A DNA stretch of 40,192 nucleotides from JBPBPI01 sp050954885 (GTDB taxonomy: Bacteria; Pseudomonadota; Alphaproteobacteria; Caedimonadales; Caedimonadaceae), in NCBI GenBank assembly GCA_050954885.1, contig JBPBPI010000090.1, positions 1-40,192 of the forward strand, in the 5' to 3' direction. Below the pieces are notes generated by a model that saw only the letters and a list, made by a program, of their open reading frames with translations, had not been told where the DNA came from and made no database searches. Positions 1 through 8,649 of the stretch are shown here, piece by piece. Position 1 is the stretch's first letter; each line of letters begins with the position of its first letter. The translations under genes were made by a program, and so were the position numbers.

Positions 1-1
1 T

Positions 2-82
2 CCCATTAACGCTTTTGCTCATCTTATTGCTGGGATGATCAATTATCAACTTAGACACGATAAACCTTCTCTACAACCTTAA
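2..82 (+). mobile_element. 3' end of a transposase gene (IS982/IS5-like), cut by the window edge
   Basis: An open frame enters from the left edge and stops with TAA at 80-82. The last residues include AFAHLIAGMINYQLRHDKPS. A hydrophobic helix followed by a short basic tail ending in KPS is how many DDE transposases of the IS982 and IS4/IS5 groups finish. Only 26 codons are visible, so the family is a guess from memory of such C-termini. The adjacent half-palindrome and the headless gene downstream support an IS edge here. Confidence 0.5.
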
Positions 83-95
83 GCATAACTCGGGT
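83..95 (+). repeat. Possible right terminal inverted repeat of the IS
   Basis: The bases GCATAACTCGGGT directly follow the transposase stop codon. Read inward from the outside they begin ACCCGAGTTAT, which resembles the AC-starting ends of IS982-type elements. The left end lies outside the window, so neither the matching repeat nor a target-site duplication can be verified. The surrounding ATAACTCGGGTTAT is itself nearly palindromic, which could be coincidence. Confidence 0.3.
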
Positions 96-117
96 TATAT
101 TAGAATGTACTTGTGCT

Positions 118-654
118 TTGACAACTGTTAAAATTTTAGCGCTTAAAAATCTTTTGGGTGAAAGTTTTATAGATTATGCTAAATATTTACAAAATCAAAT
201 GGAAAGGAAAGGGTGGGATTTAAAAGAATTTTTTCATGAATTTGCTGGTCAATTTATTGAAGAAGATGAACCTTGTAACGTAAATATTGGTTATATTTTA
301 TATATTCCTAATTTACCTTATTATTCTCATTTTAAGCCAAATGGCAATGGTCGAGGATCAAATTTAGTTCAAACTAGTGATCAAGATTATATTGGATTTA
401 GCTCTATCTACAAAAAAGGCTCTCAACCCATTACAGTTATTGCAGATGCCGATAAAGATCTCTTTTGTCGTCAAGATGATGTTGAAGCAAACCATGATCA
501 TCATACCAGAATTTGCAAAATAATTCATGAAAATCCTAAAAGATTTTATCAAGATTTTCTATCTATACAAGGCAAAACACCTGTTTTTTACTTTAGTGCT
601 AATCGTATTAATGAATTTCGAAAAACAAAAAAATTGAAAGAGTTTTGGGGTTAA
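118..654 (+). CDS. Unknown protein, probably missing its 5' end through IS insertion
   Basis: This 178-codon frame has only a TTG as a possible start at 118, with no Shine-Dalgarno sequence in front of it. The frame stays open upstream to position 64, across the presumed IS edge, so the real gene probably began on the far side of the insertion. The product is soluble and recognises no family I know. Visible features are a Tyr/Pro stretch (NLPYYSHF), a glycine turn (GNGRG), an acidic/His patch (EANHDHH) and a Lys-rich tail. A hairpin terminator follows the stop codon. It may be a decaying remnant and need not be translated. Confidence 0.45.
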   Translation: MTTVKILALKNLLGESFIDYAKYLQNQMERKGWDLKEFFHEFAGQFIEEDEPCNVNIGYILYIPNLPYYSHFKPNGNGRGSNLVQTSDQDYIGFSSIYKKGSQPITVIADADKDLFCRQDDVEANHDHHTRICKIIHENPKRFYQDFLSIQGKTPVFYFSANRINEFRKTKKLKEFWG

Positions 655-670
655 AAAATTAAAATTGAAG

Positions 671-700
671 AAAGTATTCAGCATTGTTGGATACTTTTTT
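671..700 (+). terminator. Rho-independent terminator after the unknown protein gene
   Basis: AAAGTATTC (671-679) pairs with GGATACTTT (689-697) with one G-U pair. The stem runs straight into a run of six T. It sits 17 bases after the stop codon at 654 and just before the end of the convergent symporter gene. Confidence 0.6.
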
Positions 701-705
701 CAATC

Positions 706-1851
706 TTAGAATTTTAACTTAATAAATAAACGATCAATCATTTTGGCAAAGGCTCCGTTGCCCAAAACATTGGCACAGGTAATCACTGGATCAAATAAAA
801 TATATAATGCTGTGATCAATGACATCATATCGGCATTAAATCCCAAATAACTTTCTAAAATAGGCAACATGACAATAATTCCACCCCCTGGAATCGCGGC
901 CACGGAAAATTTTGCCATTACAAAATAGAAAGTAAAAATTAAATAGTTGAACAGTGATGGCTCTGCCATACCAAAACTTTTTAAAATAGCATAGGCAAAG
1001 ATCGGAATGGCAAAGCAATCGCCCACTAAATGAATATTAACGGTGGCGGGTATGACGGAGCGGGCAAGATCTTTGTCATGCGCATTATTTTCAGCCCCCA
1101 TGATGGTCAGTGGCATGCTGGCGGCACTGGACATGCTACAAAATCCACTAATGGCGGCGGGACACATGTTGCGAACATGACGCAAAAAGGGCTGTAGACG
1201 AAAATTGTTTAACAGCAAATAACAAAACAAAATATAACCAAATTGAGCCACGGCGATTAAGACAAAAATAGACGTATAGTCTTTGATGATAATATAAATG
1301 ACGCCGTCATATTGCAACTTGACCACAAATCCAATAACAAATAAAGGAATGAGATAGACGAAATTCTTGAGTAACCGACCGATAAAAAAATCAATTTTTT
1401 GAGCGATATTTATCGCTTTTTCAGGTCGCCATTTGGATGCAATTATGCCTGAAATAATACCCAAAAACATGGCTTTGTCGTTGGCAATCAATTTAGGAAA
1501 ATCAAACAGCCATAAAGGTGTTAAACCTTTAGATTCATGGGGTACAATCATCGACAGATCAAAATTATAAATTCCAATGCCAACATAATGACTCAAAAAT
1601 GTTGAGATAAAATTGGACACACACACTAAAATTAAGATAATGCCAATAATTTTAGTGGCGTTTCTGGATAACATAACCGCCGATTTAAAAAGTAATCCAA
1701 AGATAATAAACGGCAACATTAAAATAATGAGCTCTTTAATGCTTAAGCTAATGGAATATAACATCTGTTTTAGAGCAACGGGGATAGTTGTATCTAACAG
1801 CACAATGGCAATCAAAACGATGGCCAAAACAAACGGCATTTTACGAAACAT
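706..1851 (-). CDS. Dicarboxylate/amino acid:cation symporter (SDF/DAACS family)
   Basis: This is an inner-membrane secondary transporter that takes up C4-dicarboxylates or acidic amino acids with protons or Na+. Its 381 residues form about eight hydrophobic segments. Family hallmarks are in place: the Ser-rich hairpin 1 (SGFCSMSSAASMPLTI, about residues 235-250), the TM7 unwound segment ATVNIHLVGDC (about 269-279, standing in for the usual NMDGT-type motif), and hairpin 2 (AIPGGGII, about 324-331) followed by a DPVITCANVLGNG segment. It is slightly short at the N-terminus compared with GltP/DctA. The TM7 motif departs from the glutamate-type consensus, so the substrate is uncertain. It is transcribed alone, and its promoter must lie in 1852-2040. 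Confidence 0.88.
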   Translation of the reverse strand: MFRKMPFVLAIVLIAIVLLDTTIPVALKQMLYSISLSIKELIILMLPFIIFGLLFKSAVMLSRNATKIIGIILILVCVSNFISTFLSHYVGIGIYNFDLSMIVPHESKGLTPLWLFDFPKLIANDKAMFLGIISGIIASKWRPEKAINIAQKIDFFIGRLLKNFVYLIPLFVIGFVVKLQYDGVIYIIIKDYTSIFVLIAVAQFGYILFCYLLLNNFRLQPFLRHVRNMCPAAISGFCSMSSAASMPLTIMGAENNAHDKDLARSVIPATVNIHLVGDCFAIPIFAYAILKSFGMAEPSLFNYLIFTFYFVMAKFSVAAIPGGGIIVMLPILESYLGFNADMMSLITALYILFDPVITCANVLGNGAFAKMIDRLFIKLKF

Positions 1852-2045
1852 TTTTTTCTTATAAATTAAAGCATGATGAAAAACTTAGGAAATTTATAAA
1901 ACTTTAGAGTGAAAATTGAAAGCTATTAAAAATCTGGTTTGACTTTTTTTTTGAGATATCGTTGATATTTATTTATAAAAAACATATAAATAAGTTAAAT
2001 TCTTCATAACATTAAGAAATATAGTGAAATTCATTCATACATATT

Positions 2046-2074
2046 TTGGAGATTATTAAAATTTACGCTATAAT
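2046..2074 (+). promoter_or_regulatory. Candidate sigma-70 promoter of the SF1 helicase gene
   Basis: A perfect TATAAT at 2069-2074 lies 17 bases after TTGGAG (2046-2051), a weak -35 hexamer. Transcription would start about 30 bases before the ATG at 2116. The 264-base gap between the symporter and helicase genes is otherwise very AT-rich and shows no small gene. Confidence 0.45.
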
Positions 2075-2115
2075 TTATTTATAATTTTCAAACACTTAAA
2101 TAGGATTTTAAAACC

Positions 2116-5100
2116 ATGAAACCTCAAGATTCCTTAAAGCTACTTACGTCACAAGATGCTCTCAATGTTTTGTCTGCTTGGACAGCCCTTGAAGTTTTAT
2201 CCCCCACTAGTTTTAATAAACCTGAAGAATTGAACAATAATGATGTGAAGTCAGTTATTTATTTCGACAATTCAAATAATATAGATCTTCCCTGGTTGCA
2301 TGGCACTGAAGTCATACTTGAAGACAAGAAAATATTTTATCAAATCATTTTAGAAACTTTAGATGTCAAAAAATGTATGGAAGCTTTGATTGATAAATAT
2401 GGTGATGAGGGTGTTGAATTTCCACTTACATCTGGTCAAGCTGTTGTGGGTTCTGTGACTGTAGATGAATTTGGCTATCCTGTGACAGATAAACCTGCAA
2501 CGTCTCTTTCAAGTTTTGCTTGGGGGGTTCCTCAAGCTTTAAATGGTAATTTAAAAGATCTTGCTGAATGGCCATCAAAACAAAATGAAATATTATGTGG
2601 GCTTAATCAAATTTTCTTTCCTAGAGATGGTACTTTACCCATACAAGTATCCATGGAAACTTTGGATCATGCGCGTTTTTATTTGTCACATGCACTTGAT
2701 ATCCCTGATGATTTGTTAAGTGGTCTGAGATTTGCCCTTAGGATATATCAAGAAATTAAAAAGAACAAAAATAATGAAGATGAAAAAAAAGCAGAAAGCC
2801 CTTGGCCTTTATTAATCAATAGCTTTTATTTAAACGATTTAGCTCAGGCCAAAGATTTAATATTTGAAGGAAAAGCATCTAAGAATTTATTGCGCTATTT
2901 AGGTGTTGAAGTACCAGACATACGGCATTCTGTTTTGGGAAATCATGATTTATTAAAAGATGCTCTTGCACCTAAAAATATGCCTATTGCTCGTTGGCCA
3001 GGAAAAGGTCGTCATCCTTTGGTGTTGAAACAACAGGCTGCTGTGAATTTATCTTTACTAGAATTAAAAAATGATGGAATTTTTGGCATCAACGGACCGC
3101 CAGGTACAGGAAAAACCACACTTTTGCGCGATATCGTTGCGGGAATTGTGACCAAACGTGCCGAAGCCATGTTGCAATTTGATGATCCAGAAAAAGCATT
3201 TAAAAATCCAAACCCTTCAGAACACTCAGAATGTTCTAAATATTTAGAACATTCAGAATATCCAGAATATAGAGTTGATTTAGACTCTTGGAGTTTTCGC
3301 TTATATGAAATTGATGATGCCTTAAAAGGATTTGAGATACTTATTGCGTCTTCTAACAACAAAGCAGTTGAAAATATCAGTGCTGAACTACCGGGAATTG
3401 ATGCAATCGCTGACGATGCTGATGAGCTGCGTTATTTTGAAACATTATCAGATCATTTATTATCAGATCATTTATCAAAGGGTAAAACTTGGGGGCTGAT
3501 TTCAGCCATTTTGGGAAATTCAAGTAATCGTTCTCAATTTTGTGAAAAATTCTGGTGGAATGATGACTTTTGTATCCGTTCATATTTAAGAGAAGTTATA
3601 GAATACCAATCCGTTCAATTTGCAGAAAAACATCCGAAAACACACGAAATTCTACGGTATCGTACACCTCAAATTATTCAAGATTGTAATCCTCCTCTTA
3701 ACCATATGGAAGCTTTAAAACAATGGAATGAAGCCCGCGATAGATTTATTGAAGCTTCAGAAAAAGTTCAAAAAAAATTGGATGATTTACAAGAAAAAAA
3801 AGATTGTATTTATGAAATACAATCTTATGAGGAAACACTGAAAAATAATCAAGATTTAAGTGTACTCATGATTGAGCATCAAAAATCTGAGCCTTATTTT
3901 ATTTCTAAAATTTTAAGATTTCCCTCAGCGCGTCTTTGGCAAAAGGAAACTGAGCGATTGGCTCATTGGCAGAAGTTGAAAGAAAAAACAGAACCTTATT
4001 TTAAAAGGCTATCATCTCATTTGGTCGACTCTAATTTATTTTCAAATACACCTCAAGAATATAATCAAATTTCTCCTTGGTGCGATAAAGAATTAAAAAT
4101 TTTACGGGATGAAGTTTTCATTGAAGCTATAAAACTTCATAAAGCATTTATTGGAGCCGCCGCTAAACCTCTTAAAGAAAATTTAGCTATATTTATGAAA
4201 TATTTGCGCAAACCAAGCGAATTTATGGATAAGAAATTACTAGATTTGATGCCAAATGTATGGTCATCTTTTTTCTTAACAGTGCCAACTGTTTCAACAA
4301 CTTTTGCTGCAACAAACGCCATGCTTAAGGGTTTGCCGAATGAAGGGCTTGGATGGCTGTTAATTGATGAAGCCGGTCAAGCTTTGCCACAAGCCGCTGT
4401 CGGTGCCTTAATGAAAACAAAACGTGCGATCGTCACAGGTGATCCCTTGCAAATTGAACCTGTGATTACTTTGCCGCCAAAGTTAACAAAAGCTATCTTT
4501 CAACAATTTGAAGCCGATGCATCTAAATTTAATCCGCCCAAAGCATCAGTGCAAACCTTGGCCGATGAAGCAAGTCGTTATTATGCTGAAATAGAGACCG
4601 AAGGTAAAAGTCGTTTTATTGGATTTCCTTTATGGGTTCACAGAAGGTGCACAAGCCCAATGTTTGAAATTTCCAATAAAATTGCTTATGAAAATTTAAT
4701 GGTACAAGCCAATAAGTCTAAAACTTCTGCTATCCGTGATTGTTTAGGGCCATCCGCTTGGTTTGATATAGCAGATGGATCTAATAATCTTGATAAATGG
4801 TGTCCTGCAGAAGGTGAAAAAGTCGTCGATTTATTACGGCAATTGAAAGATATAGATATATTTCCAGACCTGTATATTATAACGCCTTTTAAATTTGTTG
4901 CACATCAACTGCGTGAAGAAGTTATGCATAGTGATGTGTTACAATCATGGCACGAAATAAAACCCGAATATTGGGTTCGCGATAATATTGGCACTGTTCA
5001 CACATTTCAAGGCCGTGAAGCCGAAGCCGTTATCATGGTGCTTGGATCACCCCTTCTTGAACAGTCTGGGTCAAAAAAATGGGCAGGGGCTACGCCCAAT

Positions 5101-5250
5101 TTGTTAAATGTGGCAGTGACACGTGCCAAAGAAGTTCTTTATATCGTTGGTAACAGGAGTTTATGGAAAAATGTTGGTGTATTTAAAGAATTGGATATGC
5201 AATTAAGTTTTGCTGAAACTGAATCAAGAAAGTTTGCTGCCTGTGGTTAA
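2116..5250 (+). CDS. Large superfamily 1 (DNA2/NAM7-like) helicase/ATPase
   Basis: This is a 1044-residue NTP-driven helicase or translocase of the SF1B/UPF1-DNA2 type (COG1112-like). Walker A is GPPGTGKT (residues 327-334), Walker B is LLIDEAG (748-754) followed by GDPLQIEP, motif V is HTFQGREAEA (962-971), and motif VI is NVAVTRAKE with the probable arginine finger R1003. A 320-residue N-terminal region has no domain I recognise. Residues about 540-680 are Lys/Glu-rich and probably coiled coil, inserted between the helicase motifs. No nuclease domain is evident. Three short palindromic or tandem repeats sit in-frame in the insert regions and are listed separately. Two genes follow on the same strand (an exported methyltransferase and a GNAT enzyme). 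Whether it acts on DNA or RNA, or in defence, cannot be told from the sequence. Confidence 0.8.
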   Translation: MKPQDSLKLLTSQDALNVLSAWTALEVLSPTSFNKPEELNNNDVKSVIYFDNSNNIDLPWLHGTEVILEDKKIFYQIILETLDVKKCMEALIDKYGDEGVEFPLTSGQAVVGSVTVDEFGYPVTDKPATSLSSFAWGVPQALNGNLKDLAEWPSKQNEILCGLNQIFFPRDGTLPIQVSMETLDHARFYLSHALDIPDDLLSGLRFALRIYQEIKKNKNNEDEKKAESPWPLLINSFYLNDLAQAKDLIFEGKASKNLLRYLGVEVPDIRHSVLGNHDLLKDALAPKNMPIARWPGKGRHPLVLKQQAAVNLSLLELKNDGIFGINGPPGTGKTTLLRDIVAGIVTKRAEAMLQFDDPEKAFKNPNPSEHSECSKYLEHSEYPEYRVDLDSWSFRLYEIDDALKGFEILIASSNNKAVENISAELPGIDAIADDADELRYFETLSDHLLSDHLSKGKTWGLISAILGNSSNRSQFCEKFWWNDDFCIRSYLREVIEYQSVQFAEKHPKTHEILRYRTPQIIQDCNPPLNHMEALKQWNEARDRFIEASEKVQKKLDDLQEKKDCIYEIQSYEETLKNNQDLSVLMIEHQKSEPYFISKILRFPSARLWQKETERLAHWQKLKEKTEPYFKRLSSHLVDSNLFSNTPQEYNQISPWCDKELKILRDEVFIEAIKLHKAFIGAAAKPLKENLAIFMKYLRKPSEFMDKKLLDLMPNVWSSFFLTVPTVSTTFAATNAMLKGLPNEGLGWLLIDEAGQALPQAAVGALMKTKRAIVTGDPLQIEPVITLPPKLTKAIFQQFEADASKFNPPKASVQTLADEASRYYAEIETEGKSRFIGFPLWVHRRCTSPMFEISNKIAYENLMVQANKSKTSAIRDCLGPSAWFDIADGSNNLDKWCPAEGEKVVDLLRQLKDIDIFPDLYIITPFKFVAHQLREEVMHSDVLQSWHEIKPEYWVRDNIGTVHTFQGREAEAVIMVLGSPLLEQSGSKKWAGATPNLLNVAVTRAKEVLYIVGNRSLWKNVGVFKELDMQLSFAETESRKFAACG
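3226..3257. repeat. Perfect 26-bp palindrome inside the helicase coding region
   Basis: GAATGTTCTAAAT at 3229-3241 is followed at once by its exact reverse complement (3242-3254). The symmetry extends to 3226-3257 with one mismatched pair. It is read in-frame as ECSKYLEH, within a Ser/Glu/His/Tyr-rich stretch (about residues 366-387) just after the Walker A helix. It looks like an inserted element rather than conserved fold. Confidence 0.8.
3445..3474 (+). repeat. In-frame 15-bp tandem duplication in the helicase gene
   Basis: TTATCAGATCATTTA occurs twice, back to back and identical. It encodes LSDHL-LSDHL. The length is a multiple of three, so the frame is kept. Replication slippage is the simplest origin. 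Confidence 0.8.
3800..3826. repeat. 27-base perfect hairpin inside the helicase gene
   Basis: AAGATTGTATTT (3800-3811) and its exact reverse complement (3815-3826) are separated by ATG. It is translated in-frame within the predicted coiled-coil insert (residues about 562-571). There is no T-tract, so it is not a terminator. Confidence 0.75.
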
Positions 5251-5272
5251 AATCATAAATGTAAATATTGAC

Positions 5273-6148
5273 ATGAAATTTGTTAAAATAAGCATTATAT
5301 TATCATTTTTGATATCTGTTGGATTTAGCTCTCATTCTGAAATATTTCCTAAAGATGCAGCTAAAGCAGCAGTTTATGAGAAATTAGAGATGCCGGACCC
5401 TGATTCAGATGGACGCATTCAAACTTTAAATAAAAAAGGCGCAATGTCACCAGATTTAGATGCAATGTCACGTGAGTTTGTGACATTTGCGGCTTTGCCA
5501 AATATTAAAGTGCTAGAAATTGGTGCAGGATATGGCCATGCATGTCAGGAAGCATTGAAACAAGGATCTTGTAATTATCATGTGAATGACATGGATCTTC
5601 GACATCTAAAAATTTTGGCACGCCGCATTGAAATTTTTAATAAAGATTATTTATCTTTTATTCATTTAATCCCCGGAGCTTTTTCGTCTGCTTTAAATCT
5701 TTCTGAAGATGAATATGATGCTATTTTAATCGCGCGAGTCCTACATTTCATGACACCTGTTGAAGTATCAGAAACGCTCAATCAAGCTTATAAAATTTTG
5801 AAACCAGGAGGATGTATTTATGCAGTTATGCTATCGCCTTATGTCAAAGGATACGCCTCTTTCATTCCTGAATTTGAAAGACGAATTCAAAATAATCAAC
5901 CGTTTCCAGGATATGTCGAAAATTTAACACACTATATTGACTGCAATATTGTACCAGAGACCAATCAAAAAAATATGACAGATAATTTCTTATTTTTTAA
6001 TGTCAAAACAGCAAATGATAGTTTTGAACAAGCTGGATTCTTTGTGGAAAAAGCAGTCAACATGCCTTTGACTTATCCTTCAAAAATTTGGCAATTGGAT
6101 GGCCGCGAAAATATTGGTGTGATGGCGCGTAAACCTAAAATAAATTAA
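5273..6148 (+). CDS. Class I SAM-dependent methyltransferase with an N-terminal export signal
   Basis: The ATG at 5273 is preferred because it begins MKFVKISIILSFLISVGFSS, a typical signal peptide or membrane anchor. An upstream in-frame start at 5210 would overlap the helicase gene and bury this signal. The 291-residue product has the SAM-binding motif VLEIGAGYGHA (about 80-90), an acidic strand-2 end (NDMDLRH), and the post-motif KPGGCIYAV. It sits 22 bases after the helicase stop and 10 bases before a GNAT gene, so the three may be co-transcribed. Methyltransferases are normally cytoplasmic, so the export signal is odd; it might anchor the enzyme facing the cytoplasm. The substrate is unknown. 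Confidence 0.78.
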   Translation: MKFVKISIILSFLISVGFSSHSEIFPKDAAKAAVYEKLEMPDPDSDGRIQTLNKKGAMSPDLDAMSREFVTFAALPNIKVLEIGAGYGHACQEALKQGSCNYHVNDMDLRHLKILARRIEIFNKDYLSFIHLIPGAFSSALNLSEDEYDAILIARVLHFMTPVEVSETLNQAYKILKPGGCIYAVMLSPYVKGYASFIPEFERRIQNNQPFPGYVENLTHYIDCNIVPETNQKNMTDNFLFFNVKTANDSFEQAGFFVEKAVNMPLTYPSKIWQLDGRENIGVMARKPKIN

Positions 6149-6158
6149 AGAGTATTTT

Positions 6159-6629
6159 ATGATACATGATCTTATCCACCGCAAAGCTCATATAAATGAT
6201 TTACCTGCAATTATAAATCTTTTGACAGAAGATGATTTAGGGGTCTTGCGTGAGGAAAATAAACAACCCATAAATCAAAAATATATTGATGCCTTTTATA
6301 AAGTTGATGTTGATCTCAATCAATACTTGATGGTGATCGAAAAAGATAATCACATTATTGGCACATGTCATTTAACAATTATGCCATCTCTGACTTTTTT
6401 GGGTTCTATAAGAATGCAAATTGAAGCGGTACGCGTCAGCAAACAATATAGAAGTCAAGGAATTGGCGAATGGATGATCAATGCTGCAATCGATTATGGT
6501 AAATCTAAAGATGTTTCAATTATTCAATTAATGACACATAAAAGTCGCACGCGTGCAAAACAATTTTATGAAAAACTAGGATTTGAAGCAAGCCACGAGG
6601 GTATGAAATTATTATTGAAAGATATATAG
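6159..6629 (+). CDS. GNAT family N-acetyltransferase
   Basis: This 156-residue soluble enzyme is predicted to transfer acetyl from acetyl-CoA to an unknown small molecule or protein amine. The acetyl-CoA loop of motif A is QYRSQGIGEWMI (about residues 99-110, consensus Q/RxxGxG/A). It is preceded by the beta-4 strand MQIEAVRVS and followed by the typical ending RAKQFYEKLGFEASHEGMKL. The gene follows the methyltransferase by 10 bases and ends 2 bases before the convergent O-antigen ligase-like gene, leaving no room for a separate terminator. Confidence 0.85.
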   Translation: MIHDLIHRKAHINDLPAIINLLTEDDLGVLREENKQPINQKYIDAFYKVDVDLNQYLMVIEKDNHIIGTCHLTIMPSLTFLGSIRMQIEAVRVSKQYRSQGIGEWMINAAIDYGKSKDVSIIQLMTHKSRTRAKQFYEKLGFEASHEGMKLLLKDI

Positions 6630-6631
6630 AA

Positions 6632-8575
6632 TCAGTTTTTTAAAAGAGAATTATTTGACCTCTCTAAATTAAATAAATCATCAGATTGTATTATCATGAA
6701 ACGTTGTTCTAAAGTATCATTAGAATTGAAGTATTGTTGATATTTTTGCGTAAATTTTTTAGTAATTTGTACAAAATTATCAGAATCTAAAGTTTCATCA
6801 TCTAATATAAAGACAATTAATTTAATATGCTGTTGTTGAGTGCTTTCTATAATATTTTTGTCACCCATTGCATCAAGAGAATCAATTTCAGATAAATAAT
6901 CTTTTGTTAAAGATATGATTTTAAAATTCAAAATATGAAAAACTACATCAGGCCTTTCTTGAATAAAGATTTGCTTGATACGTGATAAATTTGATATGTT
7001 ACATAATAAAGTTTGCCAAGAAAATGTAATTTGTTGTTTTGTCATTTCACAAAAACATTGATGAAGATAATTTTTAGAGTTGTCTAACAATGATAGATGG
7101 GAAGGTTGTAATAAGATAATTTGGCGATACAATTTATACCCAATCCATCCCCCACAATTCGCAATTAAAATGCGTTTATTCTGTAATAAAACTTTCAAAT
7201 TATTATAATTAAAGGAAGAATTTTCTAAAGCAATATTGTTGGTTATCTCTTGTCTATCTCGAAATAATTTTGACACTATAATACTTAAAATAATTGTGCA
7301 AAGCCACCAACTTTGCCATATACCATAGCCAATGGATGCAACTGTCATAAAATTAAAAAGACTTAATGTTGAAGCAACGATATATAAATAATCAGATTTT
7401 TTCCTAAAAATATAGTTTACGAAAGTATTTAAAAATAAAAAAGTTACTAAAATACCTAAATAGCCTAATTCCAACCAAATTTGTAAAACAAAATTATGAG
7501 GATGTAAAGGAATTGCTTGACTGGTAAAAGGCATAAAAATATAATTATTTAATACCTTTGCAGGGGATATCCAAGTACGATCTTGAGAAAATATTGTAGC
7601 TGATTTGGACGTATTCAGACCGTAACCAAATATCTTTTGTAAAAAAGTTCTGGTAACAGGTCCTTTATTTAAAGATAGATTCTGGACATATTGCCATATA
7701 CTTAATCGATCATAAACACTACCTTTTTTTATTGTTTGAAGCACAACTTTCTGTACTTTTGGTATGTTATAAGTATAAATTGTGAGTGACGGTGCCAGAA
7801 AATAAAAACAAATTAAAATTTTTATAAAGATCTTTTTAAATTTATTCGACATAAAATAACAAAGAAAAAAACAAATTAAAAAAATATCAATAATTAAAGC
7901 AAGTTTTGATGCGTCGCTATTGAATCTAAAAATGATATAAATTGATAAAATACACAAAATTATTTGAATATGATTTTTTAGAAAAAAACTTTTTTGTGAA
8001 AAACTCTTTAAAATATTTAAAATTGTCTTAAATCTTTTAAAAGAAATTAAAATTATAAAAGGTAATAAAAGCATCAAAACAGATGTAAATTTATTATATT
8101 TGTGTATAGGAACTAAAGGATCATAAAGAAATTTTATGATTAATCCTTGAAAATGAGCTTCAATAAAACCAAATAATAATCCTAAAATAAAACCAATCGC
8201 TAACCCTTGTGCAATTTGTTTTTTATATAATGTAATTTGTACGCCACAATACATTAAAAAACCGAGATTAATATAATAAGTTAGAGCAAATGTACTTTTA
8301 AGACTTAATCGTGGTGAGATAGAGGTTAAATTTGACAACAAACAAACACAAGAAAAAATGTTTATGAGATAAAAAGTTTTAATATTTTCTGTAAATATTT
8401 GTTTAATTTTTGATTTTACGATAATGATTTCGAGTAGAAATATCAAAGCAATAAAATGAGTTAAAATAGGTAAACTAAGAGGAATAAAAACCGCTATAGA
8501 TAGAATACTGGCAAATAGAATTTTATAAAAATTGCCTAATTTCTGATTAAAATAAGTATTAAAAGTACTAAGCAA
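6632..8575 (-). CDS. O-antigen ligase/polymerase-like membrane protein fused to a degenerate CapD-like domain
   Basis: Residues 1 to about 440 contain roughly ten or more membrane helices and, near 357-376, the Wzy_C/WaaL signature (LHPHNFVLQIWLELGYLGIL, with the periplasmic His). Such proteins join or polymerise lipid-linked glycans. Residues about 465-647 resemble the N-terminal Rossmann fold of CapD/FlaA1 nucleotide-sugar dehydratases: RILIANCGGWIGYKLYRQ (compare TGAGGSIGSEL), LLDNS, and RPDVVFH. Where such enzymes have TDKAVNPTN.MGASKR, this one reads DDETLDSDNFVQITKK, so catalytic residues look lost and the domain is short. It is the third gene of the tsaD-gpsA run, 74 bases after gpsA. 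The long AT-rich coding run is typical of decaying or fast-evolving surface genes. Confidence 0.72.
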   Translation of the reverse strand: MLSTFNTYFNQKLGNFYKILFASILSIAVFIPLSLPILTHFIALIFLLEIIIVKSKIKQIFTENIKTFYLINIFSCVCLLSNLTSISPRLSLKSTFALTYYINLGFLMYCGVQITLYKKQIAQGLAIGFILGLLFGFIEAHFQGLIIKFLYDPLVPIHKYNKFTSVLMLLLPFIILISFKRFKTILNILKSFSQKSFFLKNHIQIILCILSIYIIFRFNSDASKLALIIDIFLICFFLCYFMSNKFKKIFIKILICFYFLAPSLTIYTYNIPKVQKVVLQTIKKGSVYDRLSIWQYVQNLSLNKGPVTRTFLQKIFGYGLNTSKSATIFSQDRTWISPAKVLNNYIFMPFTSQAIPLHPHNFVLQIWLELGYLGILVTFLFLNTFVNYIFRKKSDYLYIVASTLSLFNFMTVASIGYGIWQSWWLCTIILSIIVSKLFRDRQEITNNIALENSSFNYNNLKVLLQNKRILIANCGGWIGYKLYRQIILLQPSHLSLLDNSKNYLHQCFCEMTKQQITFSWQTLLCNISNLSRIKQIFIQERPDVVFHILNFKIISLTKDYLSEIDSLDAMGDKNIIESTQQQHIKLIVFILDDETLDSDNFVQITKKFTQKYQQYFNSNDTLEQRFMIIQSDDLFNLERSNNSLLKN

Positions 8576-8649
8576 ATTATTACATTTCTATAAAAATAAA
8601 TTAATTATAAGTATTTTAAAAATACTAAAATTTTGAAAAATTGATTTTA

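Noticed and set aside
3012..3362. Minus-strand 116-codon frame inside the helicase gene
   Set aside because: It lies over the Walker A region, has no family similarity, and gets its repetitive residues from the palindrome.
2116..6629. Helicase, methyltransferase and GNAT genes as a phage-defence system
   Set aside because: The methyltransferase carries an export signal, no nuclease or known defence partner is present, and the helicase matches no defence family I can name with confidence.
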